Assembly: GCF_010093535.1 (NCBI RefSeq)
Contig: NW_022985175.1
Coordinates: 744,001 to 808,000, forward strand
Source of the DNA: Lindgomyces ingoldianus
Taxonomy: Eukaryota; Ascomycota; Dothideomycetes; Pleosporales; Lindgomycetaceae
DNA: 64,000 nt
Direction of reading: 5' to 3'
In this document: one piece after another, positions 16,605-29,698 of the stretch
How the letters are laid out: each line of letters opens with the position of its first letter
Position numbering within the stretch: the stretch's first letter is position 1
Made by a program: the position numbers and the translations under genes
The notes under the pieces: generated by a model
The model's input: only the letters and a program-made list of their open reading frames with translations
Databases searched by the model: none
Told to the model about the DNA's origin: nothing

Positions 16605-19600
16605 ATGGACAATGGCGAGCCTTTGCCATCTTACGAGGGTCTCGCGGCCGCCTTTGCGAAAGCCAAGGCCGAAAAGGAGAGAGAAGAAGCCCAAGGGTTG
16701 AAGGGAAGAACAGGCGATGCTGCCGCAGCCAACAAGCAAGGAGAGGTCCACTTCAAGGCTGCGCATGGACTAGTTGTAGCGTTCTTTACTTGGATTCTGT
16801 ACGATTAACTCCTTGTACTTAATGCTAGAGGGGCCCTTATTAACTTAAAATAGCGTCCTCCATGTCCTGGGTATTTACCTGTTCACCAGCGGCTTCCTCC
16901 TCACCCGACTCGTGCTCCAGCAGAAGTCCGAATGTTCTGTTCCGCCGGCTGACCTTGCACATTCATACACACCCGGCTCTCCGAAAGCAGGATGCTGGCA
17001 CCCGAAGACCTTCGAGAAAGCAATCGTAATAATCGTTGACGCCCTTCGCTATGACTTTACCGTTCCATTTCAGGCTACAGGCTCCGAGCAACTTCAACAC
17101 TTCCATAACGCGATTCCAGTGCTCTATGAGACCGCCATAAATCATCCGAACAATGCCTTCCTCCTTCCGTTCATTGCCGACCCACCAACCACCACTCTGC
17201 AAAGGCTAAAAGGCCTTACCACAGGCACGTTACCAACGTTCCTTGATGCCGGATCAAACTTTGCTGGGACTGCTATAGATGAGGACAATTTAGTAGCACA
17301 ATTAAGGAATGCAAGTAAGAGGATCGTACATCTAGGCGACGATACATGGCATGCACTCTTCCCCGGCTACTTCGAGCCGAATCTTACTCATGCATACGAT
17401 TCATTCAACGTTTGGGATCTCCATACCGTGGATAATGGAGTCACTGATCATATATTCCCGCTCCTGCAGTCTTCAAATACGAGCAAATGGGACATAATAT
17501 TTGGACATTACCTCGGAGTCGACCACGCTGGACACCGGTATGGGCCTAATCATCCGGCCATGACAGCGAAGCTAAATCAAATGGACGAAATTTTCCGCAA
17601 GATGATCGATCAACTTGACGACAGTACTTTACTCGTAGTCATGGGAGACCATGGCATGGATGCTAAGGGCGATCATGGTGGAGAATCAGATGACGAGATC
17701 CAGGCTGCTCTTTGGATGTACTCGAAGCAGAAATTGTTCGGCCGCAGTTCACCCGCCTACAGGACACCGCCAGCCACTGCACAAGAAAGACCAGTCGCAC
17801 AAATCGACTTGGTGTCAACCTTATCCCTCCTTCTTGGGATGCCTATTCCCTTTAACAACCTTGGAGTGCCCATCGAAGAAGCATTCATCGGAGCCAAAGG
17901 TGAAGATTACCAGAATTTAGCTAGAGTCAATCGCCTGACAGCTGCTCAAATCCACCGCTACCAGCAGGAGTATGCCTTGGCTCGAGGACTAGAAGAGAAC
18001 GCCAGGTCTAACTCGCTGTCTCTCTGGAAAGCCGCCAACGATGCTTGGGACAAGCTGAAGCCCATTAAAAAACCTAGCCGCGACCACTGGAAGACACCTG
18101 CTCAAGCATTCGCTGCTTATCAGGCCGAAACTCTCACCATTTGTCGTGATTTGTGGGCAAGGTTTGACATTCCGAGGATGTTGCACGGAGTTGAAATACT
18201 TACATTTACACTCGTTATTCTTGCAATCTATGCTCGTGGTCTACAAGGCGATCGGACCGAATTAACTCCTGCTCTCCTTGTTCGAGGAATCATTGGGACA
18301 GTTCTCGGTGTCCTAGTTGGTGTTAGCCTTGGCTTTGCTAAGCCAGATCTCCCTTTGGAGCATACACTCATTTACTGTGCCTCTATAGGCGGGGTAGTGG
18401 GGTTGGGGACAGCATTTTGGTATGTGAGAAGGAGGGTCACCAACCCGCTCCCGAACTCTCTCTGGGGCTGGGTAAGTGTTATTTTCACCCTAGCGTTGTC
18501 CGCGGGCTTTGCTGCAAATTCCTTCACGATCTGGGAGGATGAAATCCTTCTCCACTTCCTTTGCACTTTCGGGGCGCTTACAGTGATCTCGTCCTTCCGG
18601 CAAAAGGATCCAATTGATCGAGCGCTCGGGTGCTACCACTCGATCCTCTTCATCGTTCTCACCCGGGTAGCTTCGCTCTCACGAATGTGCCGCGAGGAAC
18701 AAATGCCATATTGTAAGTCCACCTACTACGCCTCCGCCACGTCATCTACTTCCGCAACCTGGCAACTCGCCATTCCCTATGCGGTTGCCTTCCTTCTACC
18801 AAATCTTATCCGATCCTATTACAAGGGCACACGTTCCCACCAGGGCTCAGCAATCTTATGGCTTGATTTCGCTCTCCGTTTCGGACTGCTGCTAAGCGCA
18901 GCCTATTGGACAATCGATGCTGCCGACGATGGAGACTGGTATCCCGGATATAGCGAGATGCTCAAGACAACAAAAATCATAATCGCCCAAATTACGTTTG
19001 CTATTGCCCTAGCTTTTGGATACTCTACATTTTCGTGGGCAAAGCCTCTCCTTACCATCGAAACGAAGGTCAAGGGCTCAGAAGAGTCTGCGGAACAGAT
19101 TGTGGCAGATGGCGGAACGTCTTCCATTACTATCTTGGGTTATGCTAACGTACATGGGTCTCGTTACGCGTTGCTCATCACGATGTGGTACCTGGCCATT
19201 TCTCTAGTTCAGAAACCCATGGGCGCGGGTGCCATTGGAATAGCAGCCTGGCAAGTATTTTCACTGTTTGAGATTACAGATACAAACAAGTTGTCCGATA
19301 CGCCCATTGGCCCAATTGTTCTTGGATTATTAGGCTCATTCCATTTCTTCAAAACTGGTCATCAAGCCACCCTCTCCAGCATCCAATGGGAAAGCGCTTT
19401 CATTCCTCTCAGGACCATCAAATATCCCTGGACTCCAATCCTCATCATCCTCAACTCATTCGGCGCTCAAATTCTATGTGCCATTGCTGTCCCCGCAATT
19501 GTCCTATGGAAACAGCCTCCGAAGAAGAAAGGCTTGCTTGGAGATGTTGCAAAAGCTACTGCCACTCATTTGCTCTTCTACGCCGTCATCAATCTCGCTA

Positions 19601-19776
19601 CGACGATGTGGGCTGGGCACCTCAGGCGACATTTGATGTTATATCGCATTTTCTGTCCAAAGTTCATGACTGGTGCCCTCGTGTTGCTAGTTGTTGATTT
19701 AGTGGCTATATTCGTTGCCCTTCTTGGTACACGGATGAGCTTCTTAAGTGTGGCAGAAGTTTTTGGTTGGACTTAA
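16605..19776 (+). CDS. gpi13: GPI ethanolamine phosphate transferase 3 (Gpi13/PIG-O)
   Basis: ER membrane enzyme that adds ethanolamine phosphate to the third mannose of the GPI-anchor precursor, the step needed before the anchor is transferred to protein. Exons join(16605..16798,16854..19776) give 1038 residues, close to the roughly 1000 of known family members. A cytosolic N-terminus and a first membrane helix precede a lumenal alkaline-phosphatase-type domain with VIIVDALRYDF (D127), a Thr-rich site (TTTLQRLKGLTTG, T177-179), GVDHAGHRYGP and MGDHGM (D330, H331), all expected metal or catalytic positions. The second half, from about 450, is a run of hydrophobic segments consistent with ten or more membrane helices. 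The phase-2 intron joins TWIL to VLHVLGIYLF within the first helix. Confidence 0.93.
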
Positions 19777-20739
19777 TATTGTCGATATTGTGGCGGAGGG
19801 AAAAGAGATTGGTGGTAGGTGATGCCTTGTGAGGAGACGAGGACATAGCTCTTGTTTCTTGGACTGTATTGGTAGCCGGAGCCTTAAAATGCTCGTAAAG
19901 TTCTTTTGTTCATTTGTTTATCGTGTTCCTACCTAGACTCCAGCTTTGCCCCTAGCCTGCGCCTAGGATTTAATTTACCACCAACTACAACCTCCACGCC
20001 ATCAACGAGAAATTAGCAGTTGTCTAATCTGATATCAAGCAGGTCAAGAAGGACTAATAGCAAAGAACCAATTATAACTCCCTTAATTCATTTACGGTAT
20101 GATCTAAAGGCTTTCTTTCATTCCTGCCACATATCGTAAAGCCTGTCTTCACTCCACAACTTCCTTATTTGGGAGTAGAGATGTGACTTCTTCAACTGGC
20201 CCATATCCCAGAAGATGGCAGTGTTAGAGAAGGGGACCACCAACCCTCTCATCTCCCTCAATGCACAATGGCATATGAACGGGAACATCCCAACGTCAAT
20301 GTCACACGGACTCCTGGGTAGTACTCATCAATTGCACGTCCACTTGCTTCTTATTTTACAGCGCAGCGAGATCGCATCTGAAGCTACCAACAGAGCCAGC
20401 TTCTGTTTATCAGGCACCCCTCAGTCTCAGCCCGGGTCTCATTCTCTCAGTGCTCTAGAAGACTACAAGTTTCTTAGCTTGAACACCACTGCGACGGCCT
20501 ACCACCGCCGTTCCCCTCTACCCTAGAGTGTCTCTTCTCTCACCGCTTTCCTCACAATCCAAGCTCTGGCGACTCTTGTTCTATCTCTCTCACTTTCTCT
20601 CTCTCACCACTCCCAGGCAGGCTTATATAAACCTGCCTCGCCTCTCCGGTCTCTCCTTCCTATTCACTCTCATTCTCTTTTCTCCACCTCACCACCAAAA
20701 CTTATCTGGCGTACCTAAATCGACATTATAACTGCTGCT
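19777..20739. other. Intergenic, promoter of the deaminase-fold gene
   Basis: No gene seen. The last 220 bases are strongly CT-rich (about 20527-20615), with a TATA-like site at 20624, a typical layout of an ascomycete core promoter and leader. Confidence 0.6.
20624..20631 (+). promoter_or_regulatory. TATA-like box of the deaminase-fold gene
   Basis: TATATAAA lies 109 bases before the chosen ATG at 20740, directly after a CT-rich tract. The position suits a core promoter; start sites were not mapped. Confidence 0.5.
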
Positions 20740-22960
20740 ATGGAACCCAACGGAGCCTTTGACTGGCAACGCTTCCACGCCGTCGCTAGCTTGATGTGTC
20801 TCCACCACTATCAGCCCTATAAAAATTACGGACAGCTTATGAATGCCGGAGAGGAGTTTATCAACGACTCTGCCAATATCGGACAGCCAATCTCCGTAGA
20901 TGACACCATCAAACTGAAGGAGCGATTTCTAGACCGTCTCGCCGAGATTGTATCGGACTCCGCGGCGACTATGATGCGCGAGGATAATCATACCAGGAGT
21001 GTTAACATCTGGGTTGCTGCGACTAGTTCTGTCCAGCAATTAATATTTCGCGCGATAGAGGGGGCATTAAGTTGCATCTGCAAGTATCCTGATGGTAATT
21101 TTGTGCCTTACACCTCTTGGATTGTTGTTAATCATCTCAGGTCATGCCCGTGAGCAAGCACAGGTAGATTTGTGGCACACAATTATCAAATTAAACCATC
21201 CAAGATTGCTGCACAGCATTCAGAATCTGCGCGACCAATGTGAAGAGCACAAGAATGTCATTGACGACACGTTCACTCGGGTCATGGGACTATTCGACGA
21301 ACCTAGTCCAGATTACACGCTAGGCTACCTGCTAATGAAACTCCATGGCAAAATAAGGGCGACACCCAGAGATAAGATCGACCAGGCAACCGAGGAGTTC
21401 CTAATCCAATATGCTTTCAAGCTACGAGAACTGAAGCGACTTCAACAGCGCTTAAGACTTCTCGTGGGTGACAGCCCATTCACCAATCAGCTCTTTCTAT
21501 GCATCCACCAGCTTGCAACGCCCAAAGAGATATTCGGAACTTTTGTCCGAATCGCTAGGGGCCTAGAGATCTTTACCAAAGTTACGATTCACGGTGAGAC
21601 AACAAGGCCTCTGCCGATAGTCACACCGCGCCCGTTGAGTCTTGAAGAAACACTCAGGGTGCTCATGGTACCCTATGACCACCCCACACAGAATCACATT
21701 AGACCAGAATGGGATTTTGATACGGCGGAAAATGAACTGAAAGCCCTGCAAGGAACGAGTCCTCAAATACATGTCGAAATGCATCTCCTCTCGCGCCTCA
21801 CAAAACTTGGAAAGCCTGGCCTGTTTCGTTATATGGGATGTAGCACGGCACCTTGCGTTTTGTGCTCTGTGTTTCTTAAGATGCGCAGTGGCATCTCAAC
21901 TCGCAAATCTTCTTCAAAGGTTGAAAGCATGTGGGCGCTGCCGATTGGGGAGAGTCAGCACACGATATCCATTCTTCGCAAGCTGGGTGCGTCAATGGAG
22001 CAGCACATAAAAACTAATCTCTCTTCTCAATCTTTGGATACCTTCATCGCATCATTACCGATCGTAAGTACATTCATGCAAGGAGAAGCAGTACCGAAAG
22101 ACACTCCTACCGTATGCGGTGATTTCCCAAAAACAGAGAAAGCTACTGGTCCGAACTACGCTGTCAATAAGATGTCACTACACTCGGTGAGCTCGACCAG
22201 GCCGCCCATCAACACTCCCCCCCTCCCAACCAAATTCGGAAGCAGTTTGGAGGACTTCTTTGCGGGCGCTCGCCCATACATTATTAAGAATGAGCGATAC
22301 CTTGGGGTAAGAGAGCTGCGACCAAAGTCCAAGGCCGTAAGCTTCTTACTGCTCGCTTCACTACTCCAGACAAAAACTCCAATTCCAGGATGGAATGCGT
22401 TCTACGACTTCGGATTCTCTGTATGTCAGAGTCTTGATGAGGAACAGTTTCTAGGAGGCACTTACGCAGATATGCTCAAGACATGTGGCAGACCAACCGT
22501 CATCTTCGAGGAGCTTTGGAAGGCCCACGAGGGAAATACGCTTGTCGATCTTCTGAACAAACATGGGTATTGTGCGTTGTGGGAGAAGATTCCGACGTTA
22601 CGACGGTTTCTGGCAGCGCCTCTAGACAAGCGACCGACAGTCTGGAAATTGACACAATTTCTAGCCGACCAAGATAACACAGATCCATTTGAATGCCTGA
22701 GAGCCTACGGCTTTAACCTCTGTAGCCAGCGCGAGCAAGTGGCGGGACTCAAAGCAATTTACGCAAAGATTCTGAAGAAGGGAAGTCCGCTGGAATTACA
22801 ACATGCCTGTGATACCGATAATCTATATGAATATGCTGTTGGAAATGGCGTTCCCATCGATCCTCGCCTTAGACGCCTACTACGAAACGGATATGCCCAA
22901 AGGTTTCTGACTGGTAGCCTTATGAAGCCCAAGATCAAGAAAGCCACATTTTACGCATAA
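20740..22960 (+). CDS. OTT_1508-like deaminase-fold protein of unknown role
   Basis: Exons join(20740..21094,21141..22960) give 724 residues; the 46-bp intron is GT-AG and phase 1 (PD|GHARE). The centre carries the zinc-binding signature of the cytidine-deaminase-like fold: H329-V-E331 (IHVEMHLL), then C352 in GCS and P356-C357-V-L-C360 (APCVLC). The spacing and the surrounding hydrophobic strands fit the fungal OTT_1508-like deaminase family, whose substrate is not known to me. The N-terminal 300 residues are mostly helical and the C-terminal 330 residues show no known domain. No signal peptide or membrane segment is seen. The gene borders a 6.7 kb gene-poor stretch and may be accessory. Deaminase activity is inferred from the motif only; the protein could bind zinc without catalysis. 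Confidence 0.75.
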
Positions 22961-25900
22961 CCACCGGATAGCCCCAGGGACTTTCAAAGGCATGCGACAA
23001 GATTTGGCAAAGAGCATGCAACATTTAAACAGACCCAAAGCTGAAACTTTAATTAAATATCAGTTTCCACGGCGCATCTCAGTGGATGCGCTTTCAACCT
23101 TCTGTTTTAAGTACATATGGGAAGAGATTGCCTCCGATAGACAGATTTCCACATCTATTTTCTCTTACTGGGCTTACTCATAACACCACACTGCTTTCAT
23201 TCTACATGTCTTGGTATGTGAGTAATTCCATATTTCCTCCTCTCAAAGGACTTACTCACCCACTGGGATGGCTTATATGCTACCCTTCAGTTCACTTGAA
23301 CTTGGGATACCATGGGGAAGACACCTATTCCCTCTCCTTTTTAAGCGGCTTGGGATATGGTATCAGAATCGTTGGGAGAAGTTCAACCGATAACCTCTTG
23401 GGTTACAGGATACGGGGAATTTTATCCTCGAATTTTCCTGCTGGTATAGCTGTCAAATTTCATGAAGAGTTAGACCATCTGGATATGTATGGATATCAGG
23501 AAACCTACTAGCCTTGACAGGGGCTAGCAGGCGTGACTCACCATGTACCTTTGGGATTCGTATGAGAGCAGAGATTGGGAATAATGAGCTCTCATGCTAT
23601 CACGGAGGTGAAGCTAAATAGGATTAGAATCTAATCAATTATGACGGAAAAGGTAGTAGGTGCCGTGAATGCATCTTGGGGGTACTCGATATTTGGTTGC
23701 TATAGTCTTCTCTATACAGGTAAAAATGATGTGGACAAAAGTACCTCAAATTGGTCCTTCTTCTCGAAGAAAGCCGAAGGATGGTGTGTACGTAGCTTAA
23801 GCAAGTATTCGTTTCCATAGTGGACAAGAATATACTTTGAATGTAGTAGGCAGGACAGCAAGCATCGGTGAAGAATTAAGATCGGTGATTACTGAGACAA
23901 GGAATTACCCATTCTGTCATATATGGAGTGGAGAAGTACGATACGCCCCAGGAAGTCCTCGCAGTCCCACTAATGATATTGATAGCATTTAGTTCCATGT
24001 GCGTTGTCCACCCTCTCGTAAAGCATCGATATGGTAGTGTCTTATTGGGGATAAGATTCAGCGCGTTCGATAGCAAAGGGTCATAGAAGCCGTGATAGTT
24101 ATAGTGCTTGTGTGGAATCTATTGGTCCTGGAGAATCGGAGATTCTGGTTGGAGACTTGGCAAATCGCGATGCTGCGAGGTGTGAATGGCACGAAAGACG
24201 ACAAAGGCAGAGTCTATCAGTTAAAGCTCCAGCTGGAATCAGGGAGAACTGCAACAAGATTTTAATTTCTAACCTTGACTGCCCCCACAGCCGTGTTCTA
24301 CGTTAGATGATAGGATCCAGAGTGTGTCTGGATTAGTAGAAATAGTCGGTACCAGTAATCGAGACTCAAAAATGCGATCTGCATCGGGCTTTGGATCGTC
24401 TTTGACATAGCGAAGGTGACTTGAAGTTTCGCGATATGGACCTTGGGTGCATTAAGTGTGGCATATCATGTGGCTGCCCCTAATAATACGTTAAGAGGTT
24501 GGAAGAATTAGAGATATCTCGTATGGTACTCATGTGAGCAATTCGAACACGGATTGTAAGCTTAGAGATGATTGATGCTTTGTCGGTATATCACGGCTGT
24601 CTTGAACGATATCCAATATAATGACCGTTAAAGAATTGTCGAAGGTTACCGTACCCCAGAGCAAAACACAATGCGACCGACAGTCATTGACGGTATACCA
24701 TCCAAGGGAACCGCGTACACCAAAGGAATCGCGAAGTAGGAACCGGATGACGAAGCACTTTAGAGCTCCGGCAAACTTCATCCAGCTCTACCGATGGTAT
24801 CTCAAAAGTACCTCTATCTCAACCACGGGAAATTCCGCATTTCGAACATGTTATCTGCCACCACCGCAATTCAAAACTTCGGGGGTGTGGATTAGCAGGC
24901 CCACGACGCCTCGTCTCGACTCTCATCTTTTCGGGAGCCTCCGACATCGCCCTAACTACACAGCTAGCGAAGCTGGAACAATAACCCGAACCCGGCGGTT
25001 CTGAACCTTGGAATCCTCACGGATCCGTTACCCACCAAGCCCTACCACCCTTCCGAGCAAATCCATCCGACCGCCTCAGAGACCTGAACATAGCAGCATG
25101 CTCGACCGAGCACATCTTGGCAAAAAGCTTAATACCACCTCCTTCCCATGTCATTCAAGGCCCTGGTTGTACATGAAGGCAGTTAAGAAGTTCTGAAGCA
25201 ATTGGAGTACGTCCGCGCGATAGAAGTTTAGGAATGATATATCCCTCAATGTTATTTTCATCTTCACAAACAAACCTTGAGGAAGTGCCGCCTCTATGTG
25301 TGCGTAAGTTGCGAGCGAGAACCACGAAAGCCACCTCAGCCATCTAACAAAACTACTGCAGAATTTGACTCAGTATCACGCTCTAACATTGCGTTTCAGA
25401 TCCTAGAAGAACGCGGGATAATGCGAGCATGGGAGAGGATTGCTCGATAAGCCGATCCTCCTGTGTGTAGAAGGTGCATTTGCTTAGGAAAGCGGGAATA
25501 CGGCTGGTATTATAGGTAGGAGAACTTGGCCACCGATTTAGCTTTTGCGATTGTTGAGGTTTTGCAATCGCGTCGCGTCTGAGTGTGGTTAGAGCGACTA
25601 AAATGAGCTAAGCGTACCTCAACTCGTGATAAGGTGCAGGGCGAAGCGAACATGCCGCAGTGCCGTGAGGCTTGGACAGTGCTTGGAAATTAGTGGAGTG
25701 CGGGGATGTGGGCAAATTTGTGGTGCGTTGAAGCAGGTGCTGTTTGGTGAGCTGTGGGACTGGGAGAAAATCGTATCCGCTTGCTAGGATCAAGGGAGAA
25801 AGCTATCGTCGTCTTGATAGAGCAACGTTTCCTATTTGAGAGATCGAATGTGGTAAGTTGTACTTTGCTTGTGGTTTTGGATTAAGAATGCAAGTGCGTT

Positions 25901-26446
25901 TTAGAAATCGAAGAACATGAAGTGTGCTGTCAATTCCAAGTAGGGCCCGAAGTAAATATCGTAATTTGCTTGGGTGCCGAGATGATTGAGGGGAAATGAT
26001 GCTGAAGAAGGTTGTGCAAGAATTGAGGTGAGATTGGTGATTACTTTGCATGGCGTTTGGAGTGTCAATCCTGCAAGCTAGACAAGCCATCACATACCTA
26101 GGCCGTAACTTCGCATGGCTCATCGTTGCTGAGCTTCCTTCGTTCGCGCATCTGGAATCGGATGTTTGGTATTCCGTCAAATTCCGAGCACGATGTGAAT
26201 GTGCATGTTCCACTCGGCAACTTCCTGACCGGAATTGGCCTCTGGGTAGTGGTCTAGGGCCCATTTTTGGTATTTTCCATAATAGTAACAAGGGCTCAAA
26301 GGGTGCGGGCTGATGACTGAGGATGTCCCCTGATCTGAGGTCTGATGTGTCTCCGATTTTTAAGTCGGTGCGACAGTACTAGGATGAGCTTCCCATCTGT
26401 TTCCCCTGCTAGCATCATCTCTAGAACGTACTGCATCTTGTGCCAA

Positions 26447-26562
26447 ACGTGGAACACGACAGAGGTAGGTAATCTAGGACAGGAATTTGCATCCCTTTAA
26501 CGCTCCCCTTAATTCCAGCAACAGGGTTGACAGATAGACTCTGCACTAGTCATGTTCCACGT
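26447..26562 (+). mobile_element. 116-bp inverted-repeat element, copy A (MITE-like)
   Basis: Perfect nine-base terminal inverted repeats, ACGTGGAAC and GTTCCACGT, enclose a 116-bp unit with the family core (TTTGCATCC, then TTAATTCCAGCAA). It carries no open frame. It shares layout, core and length with copies B and C elsewhere in the window. Confidence 0.65.
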
Positions 26563-28781
26563 AAGGTGAGAAGGTGCAGTAAGGAGTGGAACTAGTTGCT
26601 TAAACTTGTTGCTTGAAATCTGTGGACGGTTATCGGGACAGGACAAGGCGGATTCTTCAGAGTTCTGGCCTCAAGCGAAAAACCAAGATCCCCACCGCCG
26701 TGCACTATTGCGCTGTGTTTCGACGCTGAAGTCCGTTGCTGTAGAAGAGTGTTTCAGCCATGTGTAGGTCATGCCTTTATCGTGTCTCTCGTAGTCAATT
26801 CTCAAGGACATTTTGCCGAACAGATGTAGTGCTCCACTCTGTAAAACGTTACGTTCGGAACACTGCATTTTGCAAGCTCAGGAGGTCTCGTTAGCTCGAA
26901 GTTGTGAAGCCTTCGGCGTCTGCTGCCAGATCCTCCATGTGTTTGCATGTAATACTGAAAAAGTACACTTTCTTGGAGGTAAGGTTCCAACATTGGTGAT
27001 CCCGCTAAATTGTCGCCACTTTTCCTAGCTCGTTTTGGGGCAAAGTGATCAGCCTTGGACCAAGCTGCTCGGCTGTGAGTCGCGTTTGAGAAGACGACCT
27101 GAAGCAACGTGGATTTCTTGGTTCCATAGGGTTTAATTTTTGAAGGTAGTGGTATACAGAGACGTCATGATAAGGATTTTGTTCATTGGACCGGACATGC
27201 ACCTATCAGCGAGCTTTTCGAAGTCCACGAACTGTGGGAAGGGCCCAATCTTATTAGTGAGCTTAATTTGTGGACTCAAACGTGTGGAGTCTGGGGACTG
27301 AGGATATGATAGGAAGAATTTTGGCGTGTTCCGGGGTACATACGCATGGCGGAGGGTTTGCAGGTTTGGGAAGTACCCAAGCATGTGACATTGGAGCGTG
27401 GCAAAGTTTATTTTCAAGGCGTCCGGCGATAATCAGCCGCACTCAACTCTGACTCCGTGTCATCGACCTTCAAGGTAATCAATTGGAGCAATAGGACCGA
27501 GGAGTTGACTTACACCTTCTTAGGATCGCGGTCTGTGATGTGATGAAAAGAGAAAACGCGCAGACAATACCTTGGTATTGTGGGAATATTGCGAGCAGCT
27601 GTTCGATCGAGGAATTGAAAGTGGAGTGTTAGGCGGGGAAATGATGCGGGTGCGTGCTTGTTTGGGGAAGCCTCCATCCTGTAAGTATGGGGAATTATAG
27701 CTTTCCATGAAGAATGAATGATATGATCAGGTCACAGACATCCCATTAAATGATGCCATTGTCTGAATCGACAGATGTCAGTTATTTGGGCGAAAGATAA
27801 AAGCCAATGCGTGAACTGGTTGCTTCCTGTTCACTCGATATTAAGAGGCATGGTTCCGATAGAGGATCTAAGGGTGGACAGATCTCCCATGAATTGGTCC
27901 ATGCCTCAGGGAAGCTCGACGCCGGCTGTAACGGTCTTGACAAGACAAAAAGTGGCCCGAGAAGGGGTAGCAAATCACGTTGTTGCGACAGCTGCATGCG
28001 GTCCTCGCCTTGGGATGGCACGAAGGTTAGCAGACAGCTTTACCTCCAGGGGGATTCCGGCGACCCTGCCCTGCGCAAAAGGCAGCGGGAAAAACGAAAG
28101 GAAAACTTTCTCATCGCATACCGCCCGACATGGTTCGCCAGGCGACGTTCGGAGCATCGAGCTCTGGCTGTGAGTGCCTGTGTTCCGAGAATCCTAGCGA
28201 GTGTGGAGGGTGGCCTCCATCGCCACCAGACACACCATCAGCGGAGACTAGCGGAATTCATCCTGGGGAGGGTGGTGCCAGCGCTGGGTGATCGGGCGAG
28301 GAGTTTCTGTTACGCAGCGATATGCGCGAAAGGGCTGAGGGTTGGTGCAGAGTTTATCAAGTCGACAGGCATGCCCAGATGGGGTCTGCAGGAAAGGACT
28401 CGCGGCTGCAGCTGGAGAGACTTGCGACTCGTACCTGTCCTTTGACGACCTTGGGCTGCTCAGCAAAGGTGCTCGCATGGCATCGGCCTGGCGGATTGAA
28501 CTCCGCACTGGAGCGTCGAGGGCGCGGTGCGGAGAGATGGCGCCTGTGTCTCGACTGCAGGCTGATGCTGGCTGCGGCGCGCGCAGACGCTGAGATGCAA
28601 TCGTGCAGCATGATTTGCAGGGCCAGCAATACGCCGCATTCCCCCCTTGGGCTTGGATGCGTTTGTTTAGATGAAGGCAAAACGGTCGTCGCTGCACAGC
28701 AGGGAGCCGACTCTTTCCGCCAGCGATACTGACAGCCAGACGAAGGCGATAAACAACTGCGCGAGAGCTGCGCCGACGCTG

Positions 28782-28808
28782 CAGAGCCTGCAGAGCCTGC
28801 AGAGCCTG
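28782..28808 (+). repeat. Nine-base tandem repeat, three units
   Basis: Three consecutive units of CAGAGCCTG plus a partial fourth, read directly. No coding frame across it is convincing. Confidence 0.7.
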
Positions 28809-29698
28809 CAGCTAACCGTTACACAGCTCGTGCACCACGCAGCCTCGATGTTCAGATACATCGAGCAGCAATTGTCTGCGAGCGAGCGCGGCCAGGCGGG
28901 CATAGCCAGAGTCAATAAACGTCAATAATGAGGGTGGCCGTGGACGACATGGAGCGTCTTGCCATGGGCGAAGAAAATGAGAACAGGGAAGCCGACGGTG
29001 GGGGCCCCGCACCACACACCACGCGGCCAGATTCTCCCGCTGAGGTTCTCCAGATGTACCTGTACAAACGTCCGCCCCAAGGCCGCTGGTGTTCAGACCG
29101 GGCGCGCAGGGTTGTCCCTTGGCTGATCTGACATTGCGAGGCGGCGGGCAACGACGGAAATCGCAGTGCTGGGTGGGGTGTCCCGTTAGCAAGAGAAATA
29201 GCAACCCACGGCCTCACCCTGGGAAGCCATTATTATCCATCCAATTCACCACCCGGTGCTCTCCCTTCTTCAATACACCGCACGCTTCTCCACTCTCCGC
29301 TCGAACCGCAATTGACCCCCTCAATTGCTCGAGAGACGTCTCCTCACGCGCCCCCGCCCCGACCGCCGGACGCCCGCCTGCGCTCGCGCAATTGGCCCCT
29401 CCCACGGCCAACCAAAGCTATACTCGTGCTGCTGGGGTTGCAGTGATACTATCTCTGGGCCTCGATAGCAGCTGAACCCCTCTCCCAAGGCTGGGGAATA
29501 TTCCCCGTCCCCCATCGTCATCGCAGGATTCTGGCCTTAAGCTGTCCGCACGTTTTCTATCCCTTTCTTGACGGTCGCTTCCTCCCCTCCAAGTCCGCTT
29601 TTTTGTTTCTTCCGTCGCTTCCCCGTGCTCTGTCGCAAGCAGATCGTTTAGCCGCGTCGATCACCCACTTTCAGAACTCACCATCGAGCACTGCCAAA

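Larger units (their letters stand above)
22961..29698. other. Gene-poor region of 6.7 kb
   Basis: No gene could be supported. Open frames are short, scattered on both strands and match nothing recognisable; no transposase, reverse transcriptase or long repeat was seen. One 116-bp inverted-repeat element sits at 26447-26562. From about 27800 to 29600 the sequence turns GC-richer and probably includes the promoter and long 5' leader of the Mga2-like gene. A nine-base tandem repeat lies at 28782. Confidence 0.55.
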
